A DNA stretch of 64,000 bases from Enterococcus_D entomosocium (GTDB lineage: Bacteria; Bacillota; Bacilli; Lactobacillales; Enterococcaceae). The stretch lies in assembly GCF_030441895.1 (NCBI RefSeq), contig NZ_JARJAS010000005.1. The stretch is one strand, 5' to 3'. Under the pieces are notes generated by a model. That model ran no database searches. It was given only the letters and a program-made list of their open reading frames with translations, and was not told the DNA's origin. Shown in pieces: positions 34,835 through 44,570 of this stretch. The first letter of the stretch is position 1. Each line of letters starts with the position of its first letter. The translations under genes were made by a program, and so were the position numbers.

Positions 34835-34855
34835 GAATCAACCTTTTGGCTGATC
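34835..34855 (-). terminator. Partial terminator overlapping the holin 3' end
   Basis: GATCAGCC and GGTTGATTC pair around AAAA and are followed by six T residues; the hairpin includes the last holin codons and could reduce readthrough to the endolysin. Confidence 0.5.
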
Positions 34856-35299
34856 CTCATTTTCTACTTCTTCATTAACTGTTAAATCTGTATCTACTTC
34901 TTTCAACTGCGCCAAGTATTTCAAAAGGCTTTGCGGAATAGGAACGCCAATTAACGCTAAGTTCTCTGTAATTGACATTCCCTCATCTGCAATCAAAAGA
35001 GTAGTGATTGCTGTCTTAAAGACAGGTGTGCCTGCAAAAAAAGTTGTATCTAACACGTTGCCGACAATTATCAGGCACCACATGCCAACTTTCTTTCTGA
35101 TTCCTAAATAAAAAGCAGCAGAAGTAAGCTCTTCTTCCTTCCCGCCCTTTAGCAGTCCAGTGATAATGTCAACTGCCTGAAACACAATTAGGGCTGTCAT
35201 AAGGGGAACCCATGAACCAAATAAAATAACAAAAAGAGCGCCTACTAATGTGGCGCCCCCTGTAAAAAATGGATGACTGACAATCTCAGTAAAAGACAA
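34838..35299 (-). CDS. Holin (phage_holin_4 / toxin-secretion type)
   Basis: 153 residues from TTG 35299, directly after the stop codon of the gene before it (TAATTG). Hydrophobic spans near 12-40 (FFTGGATLVGALFVILFG), 33-48 and 72-90 (MWCLIIVGNVLDTTFFAG); AVDIITGLLKG is the family signature. Charged C-terminus. Forms membrane holes that let the amidase reach the wall. Confidence 0.85.
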   Translation of the reverse strand: MSFTEIVSHPFFTGGATLVGALFVILFGSWVPLMTALIVFQAVDIITGLLKGGKEEELTSAAFYLGIRKKVGMWCLIIVGNVLDTTFFAGTPVFKTAITTLLIADEGMSITENLALIGVPIPQSLLKYLAQLKEVDTDLTVNEEVENEDQPKG

Positions 35300-35479
35300 T
35301 TACTTGGCTGCCCCTTCAACTTGTACAGCGTCAGAAGCTGTACCACCATTCTCTGTATCAACTGTTTCAGTAGTATCTTGCATCTGTCTCACTACTGCCA
35401 TTAAAGTGGCATTTTCAAGTTCAACCTTTGCCAATTTCTCTGTCAAATACTGAATTACTATTTGTGAATCTACTTCCAT
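35300..35479 (-). CDS. Small coiled-coil protein between tail and holin
   Basis: 59 residues, MEVDSQIVIQYLTEKLAKVE with heptads, then an acidic tail. Starts behind GGAGGAGAAG, overlapping the tail gene stop (TAATG). Such small proteins occur before holins in many Gram-positive phages; function unclear. Confidence 0.65.
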   Translation of the reverse strand: MEVDSQIVIQYLTEKLAKVELENATLMAVVRQMQDTTETVDTENGGTASDAVQVEGAAK

Positions 35480-38400
35480 TACTTCTCCTCCTCAACGTAA
35501 ATAGGCGCTGCTCCTTCTGAAGCAACGCAATCTCCTTCTAAATCTTCTGGCTTTGAATTTTCACCATACATGAACTGGATCATGGTGTTGTCAAAGTCCT
35601 CTTGTAACACTAACCGCTCATGCTCAAACCCACGGCGTTTAGCTTTCAATTCCCAAGTAAACTCAGCATTTGGACTATCAGACATTACTGTGAATGAGAA
35701 TGGCGTTCTCTTAGAAACCCATACAGATGAGTCCCCATAAGCACTTAGAAATACTTGATAGGGAATGTCTGTATTCACAGTGTCAGAAAACAGCCCCTCA
35801 ATAGGAATTTCTATCTCACATGTCTCACCAGTCTTTGCTTCACCAATATCCCCCAAATAACTTTCTGCCGTCTCATATGCAGGAGTAGACCTTACGCCAT
35901 CCCTTGTGACATGCACTGCATTCTTACTTCCAGTCACACGGAAATTCCGCATAATTGTCACGTTAGTGGCATCTAAAGTAATCTGGTTACCAACTGTGCC
36001 GCCTGACATGTATCTTAAAATAAGATTATGCCACACTGTCTCCCATGATGAACTCATTATAGGTGCTGCTGCTACAAAACCACTGTTTAAGGATAGTACA
36101 CTGTTTGCATACTTAGCAGAACCATTGTCAATTCTCCCTGCCCTTACTATAGCTGAACCAGTTGTCTGAAAAGTTAGGGAAAGTCCAGATGCTGTTGTGG
36201 TTCCTGATATTTGTCCATACACACTGCCTGACTGCTGGTAAGTAGTCACACCACGGTTAAGTGTCATAGTTCCAAAGTCACCAACAGTTTCAAAAGTACT
36301 ACCTGTGATTCTAATAGCATTTAATGTACCAGAAACAATTGCACTTGCATTCAAATTGATGATGTTTACATTGGCGGCATTCAGCGTTCCTGCATTGATC
36401 TTATCCGCACTTAAGTTAGCAATCTTTGCATTTGTTATTGCAGCATCAGCTATCTTAGCCGTATCTACAGCAAGGTTGGCTATTTTAGCGTTGGTTACTG
36501 CTAAATTGGCTATTTTACCTTCCGTTACTGCCAGATTTCCAATCTTGGCTTCTGTGACTGCCAATTGCCCTATCTTACCAGTTGTGACCGCCAGTTCACC
36601 TATCTTGGCAGTATTTACGGCTAAGTTTGCTATCTTAGCATTAGTTACTGCCGCATTTCCTATTTTAGCTTCTGTCACAGCTAACTCACTTATCTTAGCT
36701 GTGTTAACTGCTAAATTACCTATTTTGGCGTTGGTGATTGCAGCATCAGCTATCTTAGTAGTATCAACAGATAGATTGGCTATCTTACCATTTGTTACTG
36801 CTAAATCAGCAATATGCGCTGTTCTTATGACAGCATTATCAATGGTGGTAGTTCCAGTAATGCGTACTTTATTACCTGCAATCAGAATGCCTTCTGTAGA
36901 GACATTTATCTGATTAATGACATCATTCTTTTCAACTTTCAGATTAATAGTGTCTGACAGCTGAGTGATCTGTGATTGTTGAGACTGAGAAATGTCAATA
37001 ATTTCATACCTTGCAATGTGCCAGCGTAAAGGTGCGGCAGGAGTTGGAGTTGCACCATTCATGACATATAAATGCCCAAACGTTGAAAAGGTACCGCCAG
37101 TACCGCATTCCACCAAGTACATGTATTCAGTCCAAGTACCCCTGCCCTCAAAGCTTGTCAGCCAAGTACATTTACCATTATTGCCAAGGCTGTTGTTTGC
37201 ATATTGAAACCTACGCCCTGTTGGCAAATTTGCAATGAACCTAACAACAAATTTTGCATTAACACGTGATTGAGTACTTCTGTGTATTCCACCAAAAGCA
37301 GGGTTAGCAGCACCTGTTACTTCAATAAACATTCTAAAAGGAGAATTGGTTGGCTGAGTTCCACCAGATGCGGCTGCCATGTTCTGCCTTGTGACTGTAA
37401 CCGCACCATTCCCAGCATTATTGTATGTTGCTATCCCATTGTTGCCATTGCGGAATTCAGGATCATCAGTTATCACAAGACCGCCAGCAATTGCTGTTTT
37501 AATGTCAGTAAGGTCTAACTGAGTTTGAACTTCAGAAACAGTCTGCCTAATGCCGCTGGCTGTCTGCTCTACCTGCGTTGCTTTAGTTAACGCAGAATCA
37601 GCAGTTTGCTTAACTTCTGCTACTGTTTGTACTGTACCGTTAACAGTAGATTCAATTTGATTTACTTTGGTTACAGTAGCTTTATCTTCTGGAGCAGGAG
37701 ACCAGTCTATTCCCCTGTTTGATTTATAAATGGCGGTCATTCCTAAAATGTAGCTACCACGTTGATTATTAAAGCGGATATGCGGTACTACGGCACCACT
37801 GATCAGGTTATACTTAAAAATATAATCATAACGTGTATAAACATTAGGATTCATTGTTTCTGCAGCATTTACAGCATCAATGTAACCCATACCGTTTCCT
37901 ATATATCCTTCAGGCGGCAGTTGTGTGTTCTCACCTTTTAGCCAAATTGAAAATGTAATGTCATCACCAGTCTTGAAGTTACTGATGATCCCTTGACTGA
38001 CTGGTGTGCTTCCCACAGCTAGAGCATTACTCAAAGCAAAAGGAAGCCTATCTGCAGAGTTAACATCCAGTTTCAAAGAGCCGTCCTCTTGCTGAGTTCC
38101 CACAACTAAGCCTTGAGTATGGTTTCTGAACTCATTTGAACGTGAAATATAGTTTCTTGAACCAATATTAAAGTCATTCTGCCATTCTTCCACGCTTGAG
38201 ATAGTCTGCCTAAAGCCATCAACAGTATTTTCAATCTCATTGACTTTAGAAACTGTCGCCATGTCTTCAGGAGCAGGAGACCACGCCTTTACATTACGTC
38301 CTTCTACTAAAATTGCTTCTCTGAACCAGATTGTGGCTACTGCATTTGCATCCAAAGCTATTGTGAATGTTGCTTCTGTAACTTCTTGCCCAGAAGTCAT

Positions 38401-40761
38401 GGAGTGCCCATTTGCACTAAGCCAAATCCAACGCCCAGTTTGACTTAAATCAATATCTGCTATAGGAGAATCAGAAAAAGTTCCTTCCCCAATATTTCTC
38501 GTCCTTAAGAATACCTGACTACCCCTATTTCCGACGCTTTCTACAGCTTCAACAAAATACCAGAGACCTAAACTATATTCTGTGTTAGGCTTTATGCGTA
38601 AATGTAGATATCCTCCAGAAGTGGCTACGGTCGCCCGCCCATCAGTGGGGGATTCTTTTAAGATGCGTAAATACTTAATATCCTCATTCTGAACAGGGAA
38701 ACTTGGAATTAAGCCAGAACTTATTCCCCAAAGTCCAGAATCATAGGAAAAAGAGCTGTTTCTTAATAAGTTACGTTGCCCCACTTGCATAGTCCCTAAG
38801 GTAGATTCAACACTTGCAATAGTCTGTCTCTGACCATCAACTGTGATTTCTAATTCATTAACTTTCTTAGTGGTACCTGACGCAGTCTCTTCAACCTCAG
38901 TCAAACGTCCAGTTACCCCATTTACAGACTTCTCCAAAGTAGCGGCTGTTTCCTCAACAGCAAGCGCCTTATCAAATGCGCTCTGGGCTGTATTGCTTAT
39001 TTCTGAAACATCTTGCATGACACCTTCAACATCAATTGCAATTGCATCTGCTGCTGATTTTGCTTCTTCAGCGTCTTGTTGTGCTTGTTCAGCCTTTTCA
39101 AGTGCAGCATTACCTGCTTCTAACGCTTCCTGACCTGCTTCCTTTGCTTCATCAGCTGCATTTTTTGCATCTTCACCCGCTAGTTTAGCTTCCTCAGCAG
39201 CAAGACTTGCGTTCTCACCAATCTCCTTAGCTTCTTCAGCAGCCAGTTTAGCTTCATCTGCAACTTCTCTGGCATCATCTGCAGCTTGCTTTGCTTCTTC
39301 ACCAGCTGCTAGTGCTGCTTCCCCTGCTTGTTTTGCTTCCTCACCAGCAGCCAACGCTTCTTCTCCTGCAAGCACAGCATCACTGATTCTCATGGTATCA
39401 ATTTCAATTATCCATTGAGTACCGTCCCAAAGCAGCCACTGCGTCTCCTTTGGATCATCAGGATGTGGACGTACCCAACTATCTCCTGTGCGGGGATTTC
39501 TAGGTTCATTGGAGCCGTAGGTAATAGTATTCTTGCCATTTGCAGATACCAGTGCGTTATCAGCCGTTCTTCTGACAGAACCCAAGGCACCTTCAATAAT
39601 TGAGCCAATGTTCTCACGGTCACTGCCATAAGATGCCTTTGGATCACCAAGAATTACTTTAGAGTTAGCGGGATCAATCAAGTCCAGTTCCAACTCAATC
39701 ACTCTATCCTCTGTCTGAATTGGTACAGTAAAATAATTGTCAATTACTACACAAGTATCACCAAGTGCAACTTTTTCATGGGCATACTCTTCACCCAACA
39801 GTTGATATAGGTCAACAATATTAGTGGTGTACGTAACTTTAGGAGAAGTATAGCTGCCTAAAGAAACCCAAGACATTTGCAGCATAACCGCTGGCGTAAC
39901 TTCTTCATTAAACTCATAAAGCTTTACTCTATGAATAAGATTACCTGACCTGTCCAGCCTTCCCCACTGTCGCAAAGCAGTGGGATCACCAACCCATTTC
40001 TGCCCTAAAGGCTTATCAACGGGGTCTCCATTTGCAACTCTCCATTCCACAGAAGATATATCTGTAATAACTGTTCCCTCTTCTTCAGACTCTTCAATTC
40101 TGATAGGATAGATTGCTGTCTTTATCAAAGTGGTGTCAATATGACGCTCCACGCTTAACATGTCTTTGCTGATTTCAAACCTCTTGCCACTGTCTGTTCC
40201 CAAGCGTCTGAAAAGATTAACTTGCCGCCTAACTACTTTATCCACGTCAATTACATAAGTGAAATAGACATCACAGTTGTATTGTTTCACCAATTCATGA
40301 ACAGCTTCTAACACGTTCATGTACTGCAATTCTTCCGCTATTGGGTTAGAGACAATAGCAGTATCAATTGTTCCTACTTCCCAACGTGTTCCAGAAAGTA
40401 TTTCTCTAAGACCTGTAGTCAAACTCAATCCTTGCATTTTACCCAGTACTAGGTGGTCATTCAGCTCAACTGAAGAAAGACTGGCTTTTACCTCTTGAAT
40501 CAACGCCCCTTCATCTTTCTCTTTAACAGAGTCAATGATGAACTCTCGCCAAATACCATTAATTTGACCCACAACGTAATATTCTTCACGGATAAGTCCT
40601 GCTTCAACAGAATCCGCTGTAGTTTGAAAAGTTAATTCTGATTGCCCATTAAGGACATCCTTATAAATTGCTGAAAGTAATGGAGCAGCATCTGTAACTA
40701 CCGCCCCATCAGATAGAGTGGTAGTCAACTGCTCATTTAGGTTTAAAACTGCTAAATGAAT
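35479..40761 (-). CDS. Large tail-tip/receptor-binding protein with tail endopeptidase-like N-terminus
   Basis: 1760 residues if translation starts at ATT 40761, which sits 8 bases after AAGGAGG; the first usual codon (TTG 40728) has no binding site. Residues 1-370 resemble the siphovirus tail-associated (Tal) base. A long Ala/Glu coiled coil (about 455-590, AxxAxEEAKxA) follows, then several copies of NVNEIENTVDG-like helices and carbohydrate-binding-like beta domains (GQRNLLRNSSF, GSRNYISRSNEF). Next come fourteen 10-residue repeats of VTNAKIANLA type and a C-terminal head. Binds the host surface. Confidence 0.85.
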   Translation of the reverse strand: MHLAVLNLNEQLTTTLSDGAVVTDAAPLLSAIYKDVLNGQSELTFQTTADSVEAGLIREEYYVVGQINGIWREFIIDSVKEKDEGALIQEVKASLSSVELNDHLVLGKMQGLSLTTGLREILSGTRWEVGTIDTAIVSNPIAEELQYMNVLEAVHELVKQYNCDVYFTYVIDVDKVVRRQVNLFRRLGTDSGKRFEISKDMLSVERHIDTTLIKTAIYPIRIEESEEEGTVITDISSVEWRVANGDPVDKPLGQKWVGDPTALRQWGRLDRSGNLIHRVKLYEFNEEVTPAVMLQMSWVSLGSYTSPKVTYTTNIVDLYQLLGEEYAHEKVALGDTCVVIDNYFTVPIQTEDRVIELELDLIDPANSKVILGDPKASYGSDRENIGSIIEGALGSVRRTADNALVSANGKNTITYGSNEPRNPRTGDSWVRPHPDDPKETQWLLWDGTQWIIEIDTMRISDAVLAGEEALAAGEEAKQAGEAALAAGEEAKQAADDAREVADEAKLAAEEAKEIGENASLAAEEAKLAGEDAKNAADEAKEAGQEALEAGNAALEKAEQAQQDAEEAKSAADAIAIDVEGVMQDVSEISNTAQSAFDKALAVEETAATLEKSVNGVTGRLTEVEETASGTTKKVNELEITVDGQRQTIASVESTLGTMQVGQRNLLRNSSFSYDSGLWGISSGLIPSFPVQNEDIKYLRILKESPTDGRATVATSGGYLHLRIKPNTEYSLGLWYFVEAVESVGNRGSQVFLRTRNIGEGTFSDSPIADIDLSQTGRWIWLSANGHSMTSGQEVTEATFTIALDANAVATIWFREAILVEGRNVKAWSPAPEDMATVSKVNEIENTVDGFRQTISSVEEWQNDFNIGSRNYISRSNEFRNHTQGLVVGTQQEDGSLKLDVNSADRLPFALSNALAVGSTPVSQGIISNFKTGDDITFSIWLKGENTQLPPEGYIGNGMGYIDAVNAAETMNPNVYTRYDYIFKYNLISGAVVPHIRFNNQRGSYILGMTAIYKSNRGIDWSPAPEDKATVTKVNQIESTVNGTVQTVAEVKQTADSALTKATQVEQTASGIRQTVSEVQTQLDLTDIKTAIAGGLVITDDPEFRNGNNGIATYNNAGNGAVTVTRQNMAAASGGTQPTNSPFRMFIEVTGAANPAFGGIHRSTQSRVNAKFVVRFIANLPTGRRFQYANNSLGNNGKCTWLTSFEGRGTWTEYMYLVECGTGGTFSTFGHLYVMNGATPTPAAPLRWHIARYEIIDISQSQQSQITQLSDTINLKVEKNDVINQINVSTEGILIAGNKVRITGTTTIDNAVIRTAHIADLAVTNGKIANLSVDTTKIADAAITNAKIGNLAVNTAKISELAVTEAKIGNAAVTNAKIANLAVNTAKIGELAVTTGKIGQLAVTEAKIGNLAVTEGKIANLAVTNAKIANLAVDTAKIADAAITNAKIANLSADKINAGTLNAANVNIINLNASAIVSGTLNAIRITGSTFETVGDFGTMTLNRGVTTYQQSGSVYGQISGTTTASGLSLTFQTTGSAIVRAGRIDNGSAKYANSVLSLNSGFVAAAPIMSSSWETVWHNLILRYMSGGTVGNQITLDATNVTIMRNFRVTGSKNAVHVTRDGVRSTPAYETAESYLGDIGEAKTGETCEIEIPIEGLFSDTVNTDIPYQVFLSAYGDSSVWVSKRTPFSFTVMSDSPNAEFTWELKAKRRGFEHERLVLQEDFDNTMIQFMYGENSKPEDLEGDCVASEGAAPIYVEEEK
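36409..36828 (-). repeat. Array of fourteen 30-bp repeats in the tail protein gene
   Basis: Encodes fourteen units of ten residues with the pattern V-T-x-x-K-I-x-x-L-A, such as VTEAKIGNLA and ITNAKIANLS. Regular period without indels suggests a beta-helical or triple-beta shaft. Not a CRISPR: there are no spacers and the frame is kept. Confidence 0.9.
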
Positions 40762-40774
40762 AGTATTTTCCTCC

Positions 40775-41518
40775 TTAGAAAGCTATTTTGCTTGATACAT
40801 TAAGTACGGCTGTTGACGCTGAGTTATTGACAGTCAGCCTGAGTACATTTACACCTTTCACTAAGGAAAGCCATTCAGAGTCAATTGAAAGCAAGCGCAT
40901 ATTGATCTGGTTGTTGTAAATAACCTGTTTTTTGCTAGTGTCAAAAGTAACAGTGTCGCCTTGCTTGAAAGTTCCTTTAAGCCGCATAGTTTTGTTAGTA
41001 CTTGTGTTTGTTATTCCTAATAAGGTGGACTCCTGCGGGACAGTAAATGTGACAGTAAAGGGCTGCTCCACTTTGCCAGAGTAGTTCACAGTTAAAGGAC
41101 TGTTTCCACTAACCTCTAATCCTTTGGTAGAGTATTTACTTGGATCAACAGCTAAGAACTCTACTGATCCTTCACCAGCAACTAATATGTCTGAAACATT
41201 GACTGCACCATTCACGTTAGCCATGAAATAACAGTCAGGCATTTCATTGAACTCTAATCTGCTAGGCTTATAGTTATCGCCTTGAAGCCAATCCCCAAAC
41301 TCTTCCGCACAGTCAAATAGGACACGCCCTTCTGGCATTTCAATAAAAATATCCAAGCTGAATTTCTTTGTTCCTTTCTGCGTATATAAAAAGGAACCAC
41401 CAAATGTTCTTGGCAGTTCCTGATATTGAACAGATAGTTCTGGTAATACTGAAAATTCAATCCTTCTGACTTTCACAAAAGAAGGAATTGCAACTCCATT
41501 AAATGTAACTAGACTCAT
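40775..41518 (-). CDS. Distal tail protein (Dit, sipho_tail family)
   Basis: 247 residues. N-terminal VTFNGVAIPSFVKVRRIEFSV and the belt motif KGTKKFSLDIFI are typical of Dit, and the C-terminal galectin-like part begins near 150. Dit forms the ring that connects the tail tube to the tip. It sits between tape measure and tail-tip genes, as in siphophages of Gram-positive hosts. Confidence 0.85.
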   Translation of the reverse strand: MSLVTFNGVAIPSFVKVRRIEFSVLPELSVQYQELPRTFGGSFLYTQKGTKKFSLDIFIEMPEGRVLFDCAEEFGDWLQGDNYKPSRLEFNEMPDCYFMANVNGAVNVSDILVAGEGSVEFLAVDPSKYSTKGLEVSGNSPLTVNYSGKVEQPFTVTFTVPQESTLLGITNTSTNKTMRLKGTFKQGDTVTFDTSKKQVIYNNQINMRLLSIDSEWLSLVKGVNVLRLTVNNSASTAVLNVSSKIAF

Positions 41519-41524
41519 ATACTG

Positions 41525-44494
41525 TCACCCTCTAACCTTTCCTTTTGCTCTGTCAGCCCTGTTTGCAGCTTCAACAATTTCCTCGCCAATCAACTGAGCG
41601 TCAGAGTCTTTTCTGATAATGAATGTGTTTCCTGTAACGGTAACTCCTCCCACTCCGCCAGCAGGCGCAGCTTGCTTTTCAGGCATTAAGTCTGCAACCG
41701 CCTTTGCAAAAGGAGCCATGCGAGACTTGTTACTTAGAGGAACAACTGCTTCATCACCATTCTCCCCTACACCAATGACAGATGCACCAGTAAAGATACC
41801 ACCTGTTTGATACCAGCTCATACTAACTTTTGGCACTGATGGGGGCATTAAACTGAATTGACCAGTAAGACTAAATCTAGGCAATTTAGGCGGAACAATA
41901 TTTGGAAACTTTAATCTGAGTCCACTGAAGAAACCCTTTATTCTATCCAAAGCAGTACTGATTGCGTCTCTTGCCGCATGGACAGGTTTAACCATTGCAT
42001 CCTTAACGCCATTCCATATAGTTGTTGTAACACTTTTTATGCCGTTAAATACATCAGTAACAGTTGTACGTACCATGTTAACTGCAGTACTGACAAGACT
42101 TTTAATGCCTTCCCAAACTTTGGAAATAATGCTCTTGATTGCTTCCCAAACAATGGATGATGTATTCTTGATGGCATTCCAGACTGTACTCACAACATTC
42201 TGGACAATATTAATTGCGCTGGAAACAATACTCTTTATGCCGTCCCAAACAGATTTCATAAAGTTTTTAATGGCATTCCATATTACTGTAGTGTTTCTTT
42301 TAATGCCTTCCCAAACTGAAGAAACAAACTTACTGATTCCGTCCAGAACTACTGTGAAGATTTTTTTGATGCCATCCCAAACAGCGCTGAAGAAGCTTTT
42401 TATGCCATTCCAGATACTTACTGTGGTACTTTTGATCCAGTCCCATGAAGTAGAAATTGCATTGGAAAGGAATTCAACAGCAGACTTGCAAACAGACTTT
42501 ATGCCTTCCCAAAGTGCCGTGAAGAAATCCTTGATTCCGTTCCAGACATTAACAGTGGTTTCCTTTATCCAGTTCCATGACGTAGAAATAGCATTTGAAA
42601 TGAACTCAAGGGAAGCAGTATAAATCCCCTTGATGCCTTCCCACACACTTACAAAGAAGTCTTTAATTCCATTCCAAATATTAACAGTAGTTTCTTTGAT
42701 CCAGTTCCAAATTTCAACCATAAAATTCCCAAAGGCTTTCATACCTTCCCAGATCACTTCAATACCTGCAAGCCACGCTTCTTTTATAAACTCCCATAAA
42801 GCTATGACACCGTCACGGAACCACTCACATTGCGTCCACAAATAAATAATAGCTGCAATTAATACTGCAATAGCTGCAACAATAGGGTGAGCCATTACTG
42901 CTGCTCCTACTGCTTTAAAAGCCCCAAGCATTACACCCTTAACTACTAGAACAACTTTTTTCAACATTGCAAATGATTTTAATGCAATGCCAACAGCACT
43001 TTTCAGCACAACTCCCAGTACTTTTGCAACAAAACCAACAACTGGTTTAAGTACTTTAAATGCAAATTTCACTGCCTTGATAACAGGACTCAATGCTTTC
43101 ATAACGCCATTGACTATACTGATAGCACCTTTCAGTCCTTTGAATGCTGTAATAGCCAGAATTACCCAAGGAGTAATTTTCTGAACAACATCACTCAATG
43201 ATGTGCCTTCTGGTAGAAACTCTAATACAGCGTCTAGCATTTTACCTACCCACTGCGCAAAGCTGTCTAACCAAGGCAATACCATTTGGACAGTGTCACC
43301 AATACCTAACATTACGCCAGTAAACACTTCTACAAGAATGGATAAAATTGTTGCAATTGTGTCCTTGTTATCACTGACGACAGTGGAAATATCCACCATC
43401 ACTTCTCCAATTTTCTTGCCAAGCTTCTGCATACTGTCCCAAACTACTTCAGCTACAGTTAGCGCAATATCCTTAATGGCAGTAAAGACAATCTTGAAAT
43501 TCTTCATGAAGCCATCAAGTTCTGGATCAGTTTCTTGAATTGCAGTAACAATGCCCTTGAAAAGGTTATTTACGTGATCACGCAACTCCCCAATCCATCC
43601 AGCAATATCTTTTCCTGTTACTTTTAATATTAATTCATCCAATGCCATAATGACGTTGGCTAACCCACGCACAACTGCCGTCTGTAAATTAGCAAAGCTT
43701 GTGCTGATACCAGATGTCATGTCCTGCGCCATCTGTTGCAGACTTGCCATTTCAGCAGTACCATTCTCATTAAGATCCACAAAGGCATCTTTAAACTGTT
43801 CTACACTTATTGAGCCTTCAGAAAGCCCCTCACGTAACTGAGCAGTGGTAATGCCCATATTATCAGCCATTGCATTTAATGCTGGGCCCAGCCCATTAGA
43901 CATCATAGACTGCCACGCTCTTCCGTCAATCTTACCAGCAGCAAATGCTTGTGATAGTTGCTGTGTGACGGTAGTTACATTCTGTGCGCTCCCTCCAAAT
44001 CCAAGAACAGCATTATTAACAGCACTAAACATTTGTTCTGCGCCTTCTATATCTCGCATACCAGATGCAAACATCTGTACACCCTGAACAGCTTGGTCTA
44101 ATGGAGTTGGCAGACCATCAATACTTTTCTCTAAATTACGCATAGCACGTTCTGTTTCATCAGCAGCAAAGCCCATGTTCTCAAAGACTTTCTGACTGTT
44201 GTTCATAGTATCAATACGTGTAATGGCTTTTCCTAGACTGCCTGTTACCATATTAATAGCGGTGTTAACTGCCTTAAATACCGTAACAGAAAGAGCCATT
44301 TTACCTATCTTACCTACAGCATCTAACGCACCTTTACCAATGCCCTTTAAGCCATTAGTCATGACATTCCACGCACCGCCACTGCCTTTAGCAGTACCAG
44401 CAGTATCTTTCATGGCACCTTGCGCACTCTTTAAATTACTTGAAAGTTCTTTTGTATCAACTGAGATACTAAATTTAATAGAACTTACAGCCAT
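41525..44494 (-). CDS. Tail tape measure protein
   Basis: 989 residues, which sets tail length. N-terminal coiled coil, conserved phage-TMP block near 100-250 (FASGMRDIEGAEQMFSAVNN, GRAWQSMMSNGLGPALNAMA), hydrophobic spans near 400-545, then six 44-residue Trp repeats (WNWIKETTVNIWNGIKD type), and a Gly-rich end (GVGENGDEAVVPLSNKS). Typical of TP901-1-like tails. Follows the frameshifted chaperone genes. Confidence 0.92.
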   Translation of the reverse strand: MAVSSIKFSISVDTKELSSNLKSAQGAMKDTAGTAKGSGGAWNVMTNGLKGIGKGALDAVGKIGKMALSVTVFKAVNTAINMVTGSLGKAITRIDTMNNSQKVFENMGFAADETERAMRNLEKSIDGLPTPLDQAVQGVQMFASGMRDIEGAEQMFSAVNNAVLGFGGSAQNVTTVTQQLSQAFAAGKIDGRAWQSMMSNGLGPALNAMADNMGITTAQLREGLSEGSISVEQFKDAFVDLNENGTAEMASLQQMAQDMTSGISTSFANLQTAVVRGLANVIMALDELILKVTGKDIAGWIGELRDHVNNLFKGIVTAIQETDPELDGFMKNFKIVFTAIKDIALTVAEVVWDSMQKLGKKIGEVMVDISTVVSDNKDTIATILSILVEVFTGVMLGIGDTVQMVLPWLDSFAQWVGKMLDAVLEFLPEGTSLSDVVQKITPWVILAITAFKGLKGAISIVNGVMKALSPVIKAVKFAFKVLKPVVGFVAKVLGVVLKSAVGIALKSFAMLKKVVLVVKGVMLGAFKAVGAAVMAHPIVAAIAVLIAAIIYLWTQCEWFRDGVIALWEFIKEAWLAGIEVIWEGMKAFGNFMVEIWNWIKETTVNIWNGIKDFFVSVWEGIKGIYTASLEFISNAISTSWNWIKETTVNVWNGIKDFFTALWEGIKSVCKSAVEFLSNAISTSWDWIKSTTVSIWNGIKSFFSAVWDGIKKIFTVVLDGISKFVSSVWEGIKRNTTVIWNAIKNFMKSVWDGIKSIVSSAINIVQNVVSTVWNAIKNTSSIVWEAIKSIISKVWEGIKSLVSTAVNMVRTTVTDVFNGIKSVTTTIWNGVKDAMVKPVHAARDAISTALDRIKGFFSGLRLKFPNIVPPKLPRFSLTGQFSLMPPSVPKVSMSWYQTGGIFTGASVIGVGENGDEAVVPLSNKSRMAPFAKAVADLMPEKQAAPAGGVGGVTVTGNTFIIRKDSDAQLIGEEIVEAANRADRAKGKVRG
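42010..42720 (-). repeat. Tandem 132-bp repeats in the tape measure gene
   Basis: About six 44-residue units, each made of four 11-residue steps with W at fixed places: W-N-W-I-K, W-N-G-I-K, W-E-G-I-K. Divergent in DNA, strong in protein. Coordinates are approximate. Confidence 0.75.
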
Positions 44495-44519
44495 TTAATT
44501 TCCTCCTTTCTGCAAAATA

Positions 44520-44568
44520 AAAAAGCAGGAGAAGCAGTAGACAATCACGTCTATCCACTCCCCCTGCA
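44520..44568 (-). terminator. Hairpin terminator between tail chaperone and tape measure genes
   Basis: GCAGG-GAG-GATAGAC and GTCTA-CTC-CTGC arms pair and are followed by TTTTTT leftward. Likely attenuates transcription to the tape measure gene. Confidence 0.6.
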
Positions 44569-44570
44569 AG

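Noticed and set aside
36409..36828. Regular 30-bp repeats that look like a CRISPR array
   Set aside because: The repeats are directly adjacent with no spacers, vary at codon level and continue the tail protein frame.
36305..36913. A 202-residue plus-strand reading frame opposite the tail repeat array
   Set aside because: It is the antisense of the 30-bp repeats; repeats without stops in one frame leave the other strand open. No binding site and low-complexity product.
42039..42623. A 194-residue plus-strand frame opposite the tape measure repeats
   Set aside because: Antisense shadow of the tryptophan repeats; no start signal and repetitive product.
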